Source: Nocardiopsis suaedae
GTDB taxonomy: Bacteria; Actinomycetota; Actinomycetes; Streptosporangiales; Streptosporangiaceae
NCBI RefSeq assembly: GCF_027706745.1
Contig: NZ_JAQFWP010000003.1
Coordinates: 124,001 to 188,000, forward strand
Reading direction: 5' to 3'
Length of the DNA stretch: 64,000 nt
The stretch's first letter is position 1; each line of letters starts with the position of its first letter. Of this stretch, positions 54,539 through 61,598 are shown piece by piece. The notes below the pieces were generated by a model. It saw only the letters and a list, made by a program, of their open reading frames with translations, was not told the origin of the DNA and searched no databases. The position numbers were made by a program, and so were the translations under genes.

Positions 54539-56149
54539 ATGAGTACAGAGCAGACCGCGCCGGGCCACCTGCTGGCCGGGCGCTACCGGCTCACCGAGCT
54601 GATCGGTGCGGGCGGCATGGGCCGCGTCTGGCGCGGCACCGACGAGCTGCTGGACCGCCCCGTCGCGGTCAAGGAGCTCACCATCCCGCCGCACCTGCCC
54701 GACACCGAGGTGGAGGTGCTGCGCACCCGGATGCTGCGGGAGGCGCGCAGCGCGGCGCGGCTGGGCCACCCCTCCATCATCACCGTCTTCGACGTGGTGG
54801 ACAGCGACGAGCGGCCGTGGATCGTGATGGAGCTGGTGCGCGGGCGCTCGCTGGGCACGGTCATCAAGGAGGACGGCGTCCTCGACCCCGGCCGGGCCGC
54901 CGCCATCGGGGTGCAGACGGCCACCGCGCTGTCCATCGCGCACGACCGGGGCATCGTGCACCGCGACATCAAGCCCGGCAACGTGCTGATCGCGCCGGGG
55001 GACCGGGCGGTCCTCACGGACTTCGGCATCGCCCGGCTGGAGGGGACCTCCGGGCTCACCCGCACCGGGCTGCTCGTCGGCTCCCCCGGCTACCTCTCGC
55101 CCGAGCAGGCGCAGGGCGGCCCGGCCACCCCGGCCTCCGACATCTGGTCGCTGGGGGTGACCCTCTACCAGGCGGTGGAGGGGCGGGTGCCGTTCGCCCG
55201 GGAGGCGGCGGTGGGGACGCTGACGGCCATCGTCACCGAGGAGGTGCCGCCGCCGCAGAACGCGGGCGTGCTCGCCCCGGTGCTGACGGCGCTGCTGGAC
55301 AAGGACCCGGAGCGGCGCCCGGACATCGCCGGGGTGCACCGGATGCTGGCCGAGGCGGCCGAGAAGGCGAAGAAGAAGGGGAGGAAGGCGCAGGCGGCGG
55401 CCCCCGCGGCCAGCGCCGCCACGACCCCCGCCTCCCCGCCCCCGTACCTGCCGCCCGGTGCCGGGGACGGGCCCTCCACCGGCGGGGACGGGCGCGGCCG
55501 CAGGCTGCTCCTCCTGGGAAGCGCCGCCGCCGTTGTGGCGGCCGCCGCCGTCGGCCTGGCCTTCTGGCTGGGCAACGGCGGCCTTGACGGGGCCGACCCG
55601 GCCTCGCAGACGCCCCCGCAGGCCGCGGCGACGCCGTCGGAGGACGCGTCCGACGGCGGCTCCGACGGGGACGCTGAGCCCTCGTCGTCGCCGTCGCCGT
55701 CCGACTCGCCCTCGCCCGGGACCGAGATGGCCACCTACGAGGACGAGACCGGCTTCTCCGTGGACCTGCCCGAGGGGTGGGAACTGCGCGAGCGGCAGGG
55801 GACCAGCGTCTTCTTCGACATCCCCGGGGGCGGCTACCTTCAGATCGACCAGACCGACGACCCCGGCGACGACGCCAAGGCGGACTGGGAACAGCAGGAG
55901 GGGGCCATCTCCGGCAACTTCTCGGGATACGAGAAGCAGAGCATCGAGGTGTTGGAGGAGCCCTTCGTCGACCGCTACGTCAGCGCGGCCGACTGGGAGT
56001 TCACCTTCGACGGACGGCACGCGGTGAACCGGGCGTTCCACACCGAGGAGAAGGGGTACGCGCTGTTCCTGGTCTCCCCGCCGGAGACCTGGGAGGAGAA
56101 CCGGGAGCTGTTGGACCCCATCACCGCGTCCTTCGAACCCGCCGCCTAG
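54539..56149 (+). CDS. membrane Ser/Thr protein kinase with extracytoplasmic domain
   Basis: A 536-residue protein. Kinase motifs are GAGGMGRVWRG, VAVKEL, VHRDIKPGNVLI and DFGIARLEG, with SPEQAQGG in the activation segment. A basic juxtamembrane stretch (AEKAKKKGRKAQ), a transmembrane helix near 322-345 and an acidic Ser/Pro linker follow. The outer domain (about 400-536) has YEDETGFSVDLPEGWELRERQG, a small beta-rich sensor-like fold. The stop codon TAG is part of the MITE-like end described next. It is encoded just after the P450 pair, with no functional link shown. Confidence 0.92.
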   Translation: MSTEQTAPGHLLAGRYRLTELIGAGGMGRVWRGTDELLDRPVAVKELTIPPHLPDTEVEVLRTRMLREARSAARLGHPSIITVFDVVDSDERPWIVMELVRGRSLGTVIKEDGVLDPGRAAAIGVQTATALSIAHDRGIVHRDIKPGNVLIAPGDRAVLTDFGIARLEGTSGLTRTGLLVGSPGYLSPEQAQGGPATPASDIWSLGVTLYQAVEGRVPFAREAAVGTLTAIVTEEVPPPQNAGVLAPVLTALLDKDPERRPDIAGVHRMLAEAAEKAKKKGRKAQAAAPAASAATTPASPPPYLPPGAGDGPSTGGDGRGRRLLLLGSAAAVVAAAAVGLAFWLGNGGLDGADPASQTPPQAAATPSEDASDGGSDGDAEPSSSPSPSDSPSPGTEMATYEDETGFSVDLPEGWELRERQGTSVFFDIPGGGYLQIDQTDDPGDDAKADWEQQEGAISGNFSGYEKQSIEVLEEPFVDRYVSAADWEFTFDGRHAVNRAFHTEEKGYALFLVSPPETWEENRELLDPITASFEPAA

Positions 56150-56313
56150 GTCCTGTCCGGAGTCCTGTGGCGTCCCGCCGGTACGGGCCCCTCCGGCCCG
56201 GGTTCCCGTTGTTGATCTCGGGGAAGTCGGGCTTAAGGTGTCCGTTTTTACCCCGGGTTCCCCGAGATCAACAACGGGGGCGGCCAGGTGAAGGGGGAAC
56301 TCCGGACAGGACC
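56149..56313. mobile_element. MITE-like element, 165 bp, with 15-bp terminal inverted repeats
   Basis: The ends are GGTCCTGTCCGGAGT (56149-56163) and its exact reverse complement (56299-56313). Inside is a 21-bp perfect inverted repeat (56205-56225 and 56258-56278). No protein is encoded. The left end fused to CTAG (56146-56149) supplies the TAG stop of the kinase gene. The same 18-mer, CTAGGTCCTGTCCGGAGT, occurs again at 59068-59085 on the minus strand. This is what a non-autonomous transposable element looks like, but a terminator role is also possible. Confidence 0.65.
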
Positions 56314-56427
56314 GAGTGCTTCGGGCTCGGGAAGGCGTCTCCACCGTCCGATGCTTGTGGTCCTTGCTGCTTGGCGGACCCACCCCCGGTTCGCGGTGCC
56401 GGGGTGTGTGGGCCCGTTGCTGTCGTC

Positions 56428-56910
56428 TCAGCCCAGGAGCCCGATGGCGTAGGCGGTCAGGAGCATGCCGAGCACCGTGCATGCGTGCCGGGTGCTCTCC
56501 CAGCGGCGGGCGGACTCGGTCAGGGCACGGGAGCGCTGGAGGCGCCCTCTCGGGAAGAGTCTTTTCCGCTTCTGGGCCATGGGGGACGGGCCAGCGGGTG
56601 CGTTCGCCGGGGCGAGGGGGCTGCGGTGTCTGGTCTCGGGCGGGGGCGGGGCCGCGTTCTGCTCCTGGGGGGCGAGTTCGGTGTGCAGGCGGGCCAGCCA
56701 GGGCGGGAGTGCCCGGTCCTGGCTTTGGTCGTCGGCCGGGAGGCGCAGGTTGGTCGCTGGGCGGGGCCCAGCGGGCCGGGGGAGTTCGGCGTAGGGGCGG
56801 GCGCGGTTGAACCGTCGCCCCTTGGGGGCGTCCAGGACGGAGCGGATGCGCGGGTTGGGCTGGGTGGTGGGCCCGGTGGCCGTGGGGGCAGGGGCCTGGT
56901 CGGTGGTCAT
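56428..56910 (-). CDS. hypothetical protein with C-terminal membrane helix
   Basis: A 160-residue protein, not recognised. It is Pro/Ala/Arg-rich and mostly disordered by composition, ending in a hydrophobic helix (HACTVLGMLLTAYAIGLLG), so it may be tail-anchored. ATG 56910 has AAGGAA upstream. Codon use fits the surroundings. Bases 56314-56427 and 56911-57130 show no gene. Confidence 0.5.
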   Translation of the reverse strand: MTTDQAPAPTATGPTTQPNPRIRSVLDAPKGRRFNRARPYAELPRPAGPRPATNLRLPADDQSQDRALPPWLARLHTELAPQEQNAAPPPPETRHRSPLAPANAPAGPSPMAQKRKRLFPRGRLQRSRALTESARRWESTRHACTVLGMLLTAYAIGLLG

Positions 56911-57130
56911 GGCACCGGTGGTTCCTTGCGTTCGATGTGAGCGGACGTGGGGAAGCGCGGGCGGCGGGGTCGTGGCCGCCCTCCGGTGGTGAGCGGGGTG
57001 GGGTGCTGCGGCCGCCCTGGTGTTCGGCGGGGCCCCCGGCGTGCGGTGCCGCCCCCTCGTTTCGCGGCACCGGACCCTCGGGCGGAACCCCTTCCGGGGC
57101 GGCCGCAGCGGTCTATTCGGTGGCGCCGGG

Positions 57131-57646
57131 TCAAGCGGTGAAGATGAAGGGTTCCAGGCCCCGGGGGACCTGTGCGGGGTCGACGGGCAGGTCCGCCCAC
57201 ACGCACAGGCCCAGGTTCAGGCTCGGGTGGGGCAGGACGGGGAAATAGCCCCACCGGCGGGCGAGGGAATCGATGAGCAGAAGGCCGCGCTGGCCTTCGG
57301 CCTCGGCCCAGTCGTGGGCGGTCCGGTCAGTGGGCACGGCGGGCCGGGCGCTGGTCCACCCGGAGTCGGTGACGTGCAATCGGAGGGTGTCGGGCCGGTG
57401 CAGGCACAGGCGGCGGACCACCTCCCCGCCCTCGGTGCCGGAGGCGGTGTAGGAAACCGCGTTGGCGAACAGCTCGGAGCAGCACAGCTCCACGCTGTCG
57501 ACGGCGTCGTCGGGGAAGCCCTTCAGGTCGGTGCGCACGTGGGTGCGCACCCGCGAGGCCTGGGAGAGCGTGCCGGGGTAGATGCGCGGTTCCCACCGCA
57601 CCGACCGGAAGGTGGGCGGGCGCGGCGTGCGGGACGAGGCGGACAT
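57131..57646 (-). CDS. ATP-binding protein, SpoIIAB/RsbW-like (HATPase_c_2)
   Basis: A 171-residue protein. ELCCSELFANAVSYTASGTEGGEVVRRLCL is the N-box region and LHVTDSGWTSARP with GQRGLLLIDSLARRWGY the G-boxes of the anti-sigma-factor-type HATPase fold. Such proteins are typical companions of WhiJ/Scr1 HTH and DUF397 genes in actinomycetes. It is divergent from the HTH gene, 170 bp away. Confidence 0.87.
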   Translation of the reverse strand: MSASSRTPRPPTFRSVRWEPRIYPGTLSQASRVRTHVRTDLKGFPDDAVDSVELCCSELFANAVSYTASGTEGGEVVRRLCLHRPDTLRLHVTDSGWTSARPAVPTDRTAHDWAEAEGQRGLLLIDSLARRWGYFPVLPHPSLNLGLCVWADLPVDPAQVPRGLEPFIFTA

Positions 57647-57715
57647 GGAGCCTCCAGGAGTGAACGACCACGGGTCATGCGGTCACCTGTTGTGATCGGG
57701 CCCACACTGAAACAC

Positions 57716-57731
57716 AATGCGTGCATGCATT
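57716..57731. promoter_or_regulatory. near-palindromic box in the HATPase-HTH divergent region
   Basis: AATGCGTGCATGCATT (57716-57731) is palindromic except for one base pair, and GCATTGCA occurs at 57728-57735 and again at 57765-57772. This region is clearly richer in A and T than its surroundings. The boxes could bind the XRE regulator encoded next. Confidence 0.5.
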
Positions 57732-57816
57732 GCAACACGCTTTGAGAAAATGCTTTGCGGGCACGCATTGCATACTCGACTTGTAGGAAACCCCTGGAGA
57801 GAGGCAGTCTTGGGCC

Positions 57817-58671
57817 ATGGCCGCAGACGAGAACCCGACCATTGCGCAGTGGCAGCTCGCCCGCGCATTGACGGACCTGCGCGGACGCATCGCGCAGCGG
57901 CGACTTGCGAAGGACCTCGACATCGATGCGAGCACGCTGGTCCGTTGGGAGAAGGGAGAGACCGTCCCCCGCGAGCGCCAGCTGCGCAAGGTGCTGGCCT
58001 ACTTCGGGGTTCCGGGGGACGAGGTCGAACGCCTGGTCGCCCTTCGAGCCGAGGCCGCCGCCCCTGTCTGGTGGCAGGAGACCGAGGTCGCCAGGGCGTA
58101 CGGCCAGTACATCGACTTGGAGAACTCGGCGTCGCAGATATCGACATACCAGGACCGTCTTGTGCCAGGGCTGCTCCAGACGGCCGACTACGCGCGTGCC
58201 ATCCTCGCGGCCGGGCATCCTCGGGCGACCGACGACGAGATCGACGGCCTGCTGCAGGTGCGGATGAGGCGTCAGGATGACTGGGAGGAGGGCGGGGCGC
58301 TGCTGTGGGCGATCATCGACCAGGCGGCACTGGAGAAGCACATCGGTGGCTCCGCCGTCATGCACGCGCAGGTGCAGCACCTGATCTCCATGACGAAGCA
58401 CCCGCGGATCGACCTACAGGTGCTGCCCAACTCGGCGGGGGCGCACGCCGCCCTTCAGACGGGGTCATTCGTGCTGTTGGAGCTTGAGATGCCGTCGATG
58501 CAGGTCATCTACATCGAATCGCATACCCGGAACCTCCTGCTGGACGACCAGAAGGAGGTCACCGCGCATTGTCGGCTCCTCGATCACCTGCGTGCGGCAG
58601 GGACCAACACGCCACAGACACGCGACCTTTTGAACGACCTGATGAAGCGGTACGAAGGGAGATCCTCATGA
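57817..58671 (+). CDS. XRE-family HTH regulator with DUF5753 domain (WhiJ/Scr1-like)
   Basis: A 284-residue protein. The N-terminal HTH covers about residues 12-65 (LRGRIAQRRLAKDLDIDASTLVRWEKGE), and DUF5753 starts with WWQETEVARAYGQYIDLENSASQISTYQDRLVPGLLQTADYARAI. This pair is the standard layout of WhiJ/Scr1-like regulators in filamentous actinomycetes. It probably represses or activates its own cluster. The stop overlaps the DUF397 gene by ATGA. Confidence 0.92.
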   Translation: MAADENPTIAQWQLARALTDLRGRIAQRRLAKDLDIDASTLVRWEKGETVPRERQLRKVLAYFGVPGDEVERLVALRAEAAAPVWWQETEVARAYGQYIDLENSASQISTYQDRLVPGLLQTADYARAILAAGHPRATDDEIDGLLQVRMRRQDDWEEGGALLWAIIDQAALEKHIGGSAVMHAQVQHLISMTKHPRIDLQVLPNSAGAHAALQTGSFVLLELEMPSMQVIYIESHTRNLLLDDQKEVTAHCRLLDHLRAAGTNTPQTRDLLNDLMKRYEGRSS

Positions 58672-58859
58672 GTCAGGGGTACTGGAGAGAGTGGTTCACT
58701 TCGAGTTACAGCGGCTCGCACGGTGAATGCGTCGAGGTAGCCGACTCCCCCGGTGCCAGCGCCGTGCGCGACACCAAGCACCGTGAACTCGGCGCACTGC
58801 TCTTCAGATCCCCCGAGTGGCGCGCTTTCATCGACGCCGCCAAGCGGGACGCCTTCTAA
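58668..58859 (+). CDS. DUF397 domain-containing protein
   Basis: A 63-residue protein. WREWFTSSYSGSHGECVEVAD and VRDTKHRELGALLFRSPEWRAFI define DUF397. Genes of this type nearly always follow a DUF5753 regulator, as here (ATGA overlap). They have been discussed as toxin-like or regulator partners; the function is not settled. Confidence 0.93.
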   Translation: MSQGYWREWFTSSYSGSHGECVEVADSPGASAVRDTKHRELGALLFRSPEWRAFIDAAKRDAF

Positions 58860-58866
58860 CCCCCCA

Positions 58867-59085
58867 GTGCCTCCCCATCACTCCGTCTCCGTCGCCGGTG
58901 CGGTCGTCCGCGAGGACGGCCGCATCCTGGCCATCCGCCGTGCCGACAACGGGCATTGGGAACCGCCGGGCGGCGTCCTGGAGCCCGACGAGGACTTCGG
59001 GGCCGGTGTCCGCCGCGAGATCCGCGAGGAGACCGGCCTCCACGTGCACCCGGGGGGACACCGCAGAACTCCGGACAGGACCTAG
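58867..59085 (+). pseudogene. truncated Nudix hydrolase
   Basis: A 72-residue fragment with an intact Nudix box (GVLEPDEDFGAGVRREIREETGL) and the first strand SVSVAGAVVREDGRILAIRR. A functional Nudix protein is usually 130-160 residues. The frame stops within the 18-mer repeat at 59068-59085, so the 3' half is missing, probably lost through that repeat. Start GTG 58867 is the only reasonable one. The fragment probably does not fold correctly. Confidence 0.8.
59068..59085 (-). repeat. solo copy of the MITE-like end
   Basis: Read on the minus strand, this is CTAGGTCCTGTCCGGAGT, identical to 56146-56163 on the plus strand and one base different from the right end at 56299-56316. The palindromic CTAG gives TAG stops to the Nudix fragment on one strand and the quinone reductase gene on the other. 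Confidence 0.75.
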
Positions 59086-59852
59086 CGCACCAGGTGGGCG
59101 GCGTTCCCCTCCTCGCCGGGCGCCAGTTCCGGGCGCAGCACCAGGGCGTCGTCGTAGTCGCCGCCGTTCTGGGAGCGGAACGGGATCGGGTCGGTCCGCC
59201 AGGCCGCCAGGACGCGCTCGGCCAGGTGCTTGCCCGCGCGCTCGGCGTCCTCGGCCGAGGAGCGATCGGCGCTGTGCACGACCACCGGCGGCAGCACGTC
59301 CATGCCCGTGTACCAGAAGGTGCCGTGGTTGAGCGGGAAGAGGATGTCCTCGATGGCGCCGTTGACGCCGCGCGGCCCGATCGAGGTCTCCCGGGCGCCG
59401 ACGGTGGTCACCGCGAGCGCGCGCCTGCCGGACAGCGGACCCTCGCCGTAGCGCAGGGCGCGCCCGGTGCCGGGGTCGTACACCCCGTACCCGAACCCCA
59501 GGGTGAGGACGCGGTCGAACCAGCCCTTGAGGATCGCCGGGACGCCGTACCACCACAGGGGGAACTGGACGACGACCGTGTCGGCCCACAGCAGCTTCTC
59601 CTGCTCGGCGACGATCTCCGGGGCGAGGGTCCCGTTCTCCCGGGCGTCCCTGGAGGCGGCGGGGACCCGCAGCCGGTCGGCGGGGTCGCGGCCGAAGTCG
59701 GCGGGCGTCACGACCGGGTTCCACTCCATCGCGTACAGGTCGGACTCCCGCACGGAGTGCCCCTCCTCGGCGAGGGCGCGCAGCGCGGTGTCCCGCAGCG
59801 CGCCGTTGAGGGAGCGGGCGTCGGGGTGGGCGAAGACCCAGAGGACGTTCAT
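59082..59852 (-). CDS. NAD(P)H-dependent quinone reductase (flavodoxin-like, NQO1/KefF type)
   Basis: A 256-residue protein. MNVLWVFAHPDARSLNGAL, DTVVVQFPLWWYGVPAILKGWFDRVLTLGFGYG and ALAVTTVGARE match the flavodoxin_2 NAD(P)H dehydrogenase family that reduces quinones with FMN or FAD. AGGAGAG precedes ATG 59852. It is divergent from a GlxA-type regulator. Its last codons come from the repeat-derived sequence, but the catalytic domain is complete. Confidence 0.9.
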   Translation of the reverse strand: MNVLWVFAHPDARSLNGALRDTALRALAEEGHSVRESDLYAMEWNPVVTPADFGRDPADRLRVPAASRDARENGTLAPEIVAEQEKLLWADTVVVQFPLWWYGVPAILKGWFDRVLTLGFGYGVYDPGTGRALRYGEGPLSGRRALAVTTVGARETSIGPRGVNGAIEDILFPLNHGTFWYTGMDVLPPVVVHSADRSSAEDAERAGKHLAERVLAAWRTDPIPFRSQNGGDYDDALVLRPELAPGEEGNAAHLVR

Positions 59853-59867
59853 CGGAGCTCTCCTAGG

Positions 59868-59906
59868 CGTGTCTCGTAGCCGTGTCTTGTAGCCGTGTCC
59901 CGGGAA
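59868..59906. repeat. 13-bp tandem repeat in the quinone reductase/GlxA divergent region
   Basis: CGTGTCTCGTAGC (59868-59880) is followed by CGTGTCTTGTAGC (59881-59893) and a degenerate third unit (59894-59906). The position right upstream of the reductase start makes it an operator candidate. Confidence 0.5.
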
Positions 59907-59978
59907 CATGACGATCCTGCGGCCCGGGGGCGCACCCCGGCGAGTGGCCCGTCGGCCGACATGCGCAAGAATCGGGCC

Positions 59979-60974
59979 ATGGACACGTTCGCTCCCGACA
60001 CCCGGCACCGCGTCGCCCTGCTCGTCCGGGACGGGGCGCTGGCGATGGAGACCGGGATCGTCCACCGGATCTTCGGCGAGGCGCGCTCCGCCGACGGGGC
60101 CCCGCTGTACTCCGTCGTCACCTGCGCCGTGCGCCCCGGTGCGGTCCGCACCGACGCCGACTTCACGTTCAACGTCGACCACGGGCCCGAGGCCCTGGCC
60201 GAGGCCGACACCGTCGTGGTGCCCGCCTCCGACGTCGACTACGAACCGCGCGGCGGCCCGCTGGAGGGGGAGCTGGCCGAGGCCTTCGCCCGCATCCCGT
60301 CCGGGACGCGGTACGCCTCGGTCTGCACCGGCTCGTTCGTGCTCGCCGCCGCCGGGTTGCTCGACGGGCGGCGGGCCACCACGCACTGGCGGTCGGCGGG
60401 GCTGCTGGCGCGGCTCTACCCGGCCGTGCACGTCGAACCGGACGTGCTCTACACCGATGAGGGCGACGTGCTCACCGCCGCGGGAGTGGCCGCCGGGATC
60501 GACCTCTGCCTGCACATGGTCCGACAGGACCACGGGGCCGCGGTCGCGGCCGAGGTCGCCCGCCGCACGGTCGTTCCGCCGCACCGCGACGGCGGGCAGG
60601 CCCAGTACATCGAGCGGCCGGTGCCGCGCCCCGCTGAGGGCGGGGCCACGGCGGCGGCGCGGGCCTGGGCGGAGGCCGACCTGGCCCGTCCCATGCGGCT
60701 GGCCGCGATGGCCGAGCGGGCGTCGATGAGCGTGCGCACCTTCACCCGGCGCTTCCGGGAGGAGACCGGCGAGTCGCCCGCGCGCTGGCTGCACCGGCAG
60801 CGCCTGGCCTACGCACGCGAGCTGCTGGAGCGGACGGACCTGCCGGTCGACCGGGTGGCCGAGAAGGCGGGACTGGGCACGGCGGCGTCGCTGCGCGCGC
60901 ACATGAAGGCCGACGCGGGGGTGTCGCCCACCGGGTACCGCCGGACCTTCCGCGGGACTACCCCGCCCCGGTGA
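59979..60974 (+). CDS. GlxA-type transcriptional regulator (DJ-1/PfpI + AraC)
   Basis: A 331-residue protein. The N-terminal DJ-1/PfpI-like domain has YASVCTGSFVLAAAGLLDGRRATTHW with the nucleophile-elbow Cys. The C-terminal AraC domain has LAAMAERASMSVRTFTRRFREETGESPARWL and DRVAEKAGLGTAASLRAHMKADAGVSPTGYRR. It probably controls the divergent quinone reductase. ATG 59979 is preferred; ATG 59961 in the same frame is possible. The stop overlaps the convergent TetR gene by 17 bp. Confidence 0.9.
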   Translation: MDTFAPDTRHRVALLVRDGALAMETGIVHRIFGEARSADGAPLYSVVTCAVRPGAVRTDADFTFNVDHGPEALAEADTVVVPASDVDYEPRGGPLEGELAEAFARIPSGTRYASVCTGSFVLAAAGLLDGRRATTHWRSAGLLARLYPAVHVEPDVLYTDEGDVLTAAGVAAGIDLCLHMVRQDHGAAVAAEVARRTVVPPHRDGGQAQYIERPVPRPAEGGATAAARAWAEADLARPMRLAAMAERASMSVRTFTRRFREETGESPARWLHRQRLAYARELLERTDLPVDRVAEKAGLGTAASLRAHMKADAGVSPTGYRRTFRGTTPPR

Positions 60975-61524
60975 GGCGGTACAGCGCCGCCACGAGCGCC
61001 TCGGTGCCCGGCAGCCCGTCCGGGTCGATCAGCTCCTGGAGGATGATCCCCGAGAACAGCGCGTAGGCGGCGGCGCCCAGCGCGCGGCCCTGGGGGGTGT
61101 CCTGGGCGCCGGGGTCGAGCAGCGCCGCGAATTCGCGGTGGGCCTCCTGGTAGGCCTCGCCCAGCGCCGTCCGCAGGTCGGGGGAGAACTGCGCCTCGGC
61201 GTAGGCCTGGACGCTCGCGAGCAGCAGGTCGCGGTCCCCGGGCAGGCGCATGCGCGCCCGCATCCGCTCCAGCAGGGCGGCCAGCCGCGTCCGCGGGTCC
61301 GGCGCCTCGACCGACTCCAGCGCCTCGGCGAGGGTGTCGCCCCACTCGCTGGTCGCCGCGATGACCGCGGCGTTCATCAGCGCGTCCTTCGATCCGTAGT
61401 GGTAGCCGATGGAGGCCAGGTGCGCGCCGGAGGCGGCGGCGATGTCGCGCGCCGTGGTGTGCGCGTACCCCTTCTCCACCAGGCACTTCTTGGCGCCTTC
61501 GAGCAGGTCGTCGCGGTGGTTCAT
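60958..61524 (-). CDS. TetR family transcriptional regulator
   Basis: A 188-residue protein. The HTH is DLLEGAKKCLVEKGYAHTTARDIAAASGAHLASIGYHYGSKDALM. The ligand domain is helical and unspecific to the eye. It is divergent from an MFS exporter with two identical palindromic boxes between them, so it is likely the local repressor. Confidence 0.93.
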   Translation of the reverse strand: MNHRDDLLEGAKKCLVEKGYAHTTARDIAAASGAHLASIGYHYGSKDALMNAAVIAATSEWGDTLAEALESVEAPDPRTRLAALLERMRARMRLPGDRDLLLASVQAYAEAQFSPDLRTALGEAYQEAHREFAALLDPGAQDTPQGRALGAAAYALFSGIILQELIDPDGLPGTEALVAALYRLTGAG

Positions 61525-61548
61525 GGCGGCATCCTACCGCGCCTCTTG

Positions 61549-61591
61549 GACGTACGTACATATTGACGGGTGTCTTTGACGTACGTACGAT
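61549..61591. promoter_or_regulatory. TetR operator pair and MFS promoter
   Basis: GACGTACGTAC occurs at 61549-61559 and 61578-61588. A promoter TTGACG (61563-61568), 17 bp, TACGAT (61586-61591) reads towards the MFS gene, with the second box over its -10. Transcription would begin about 7 bp further, at the ATG 61599, so the mRNA may be leaderless. Repressor on the second box would block RNA polymerase. Confidence 0.75.
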
Positions 61592-61598
61592 CCGATGC

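Noticed and set aside
56149-56313. A plain transcription terminator instead of a mobile element
   Set aside because: Not excluded, but perfect 15-bp ends and a solo copy of the end at 59068-59085 fit a repeat family better than a simple terminator.
52832-57070. A 1412-codon minus-strand open frame
   Set aside because: It runs opposite the P450 and kinase genes and across the MITE-like element, with Pro/Arg/Gly-rich sequence typical of high-GC antisense frames.
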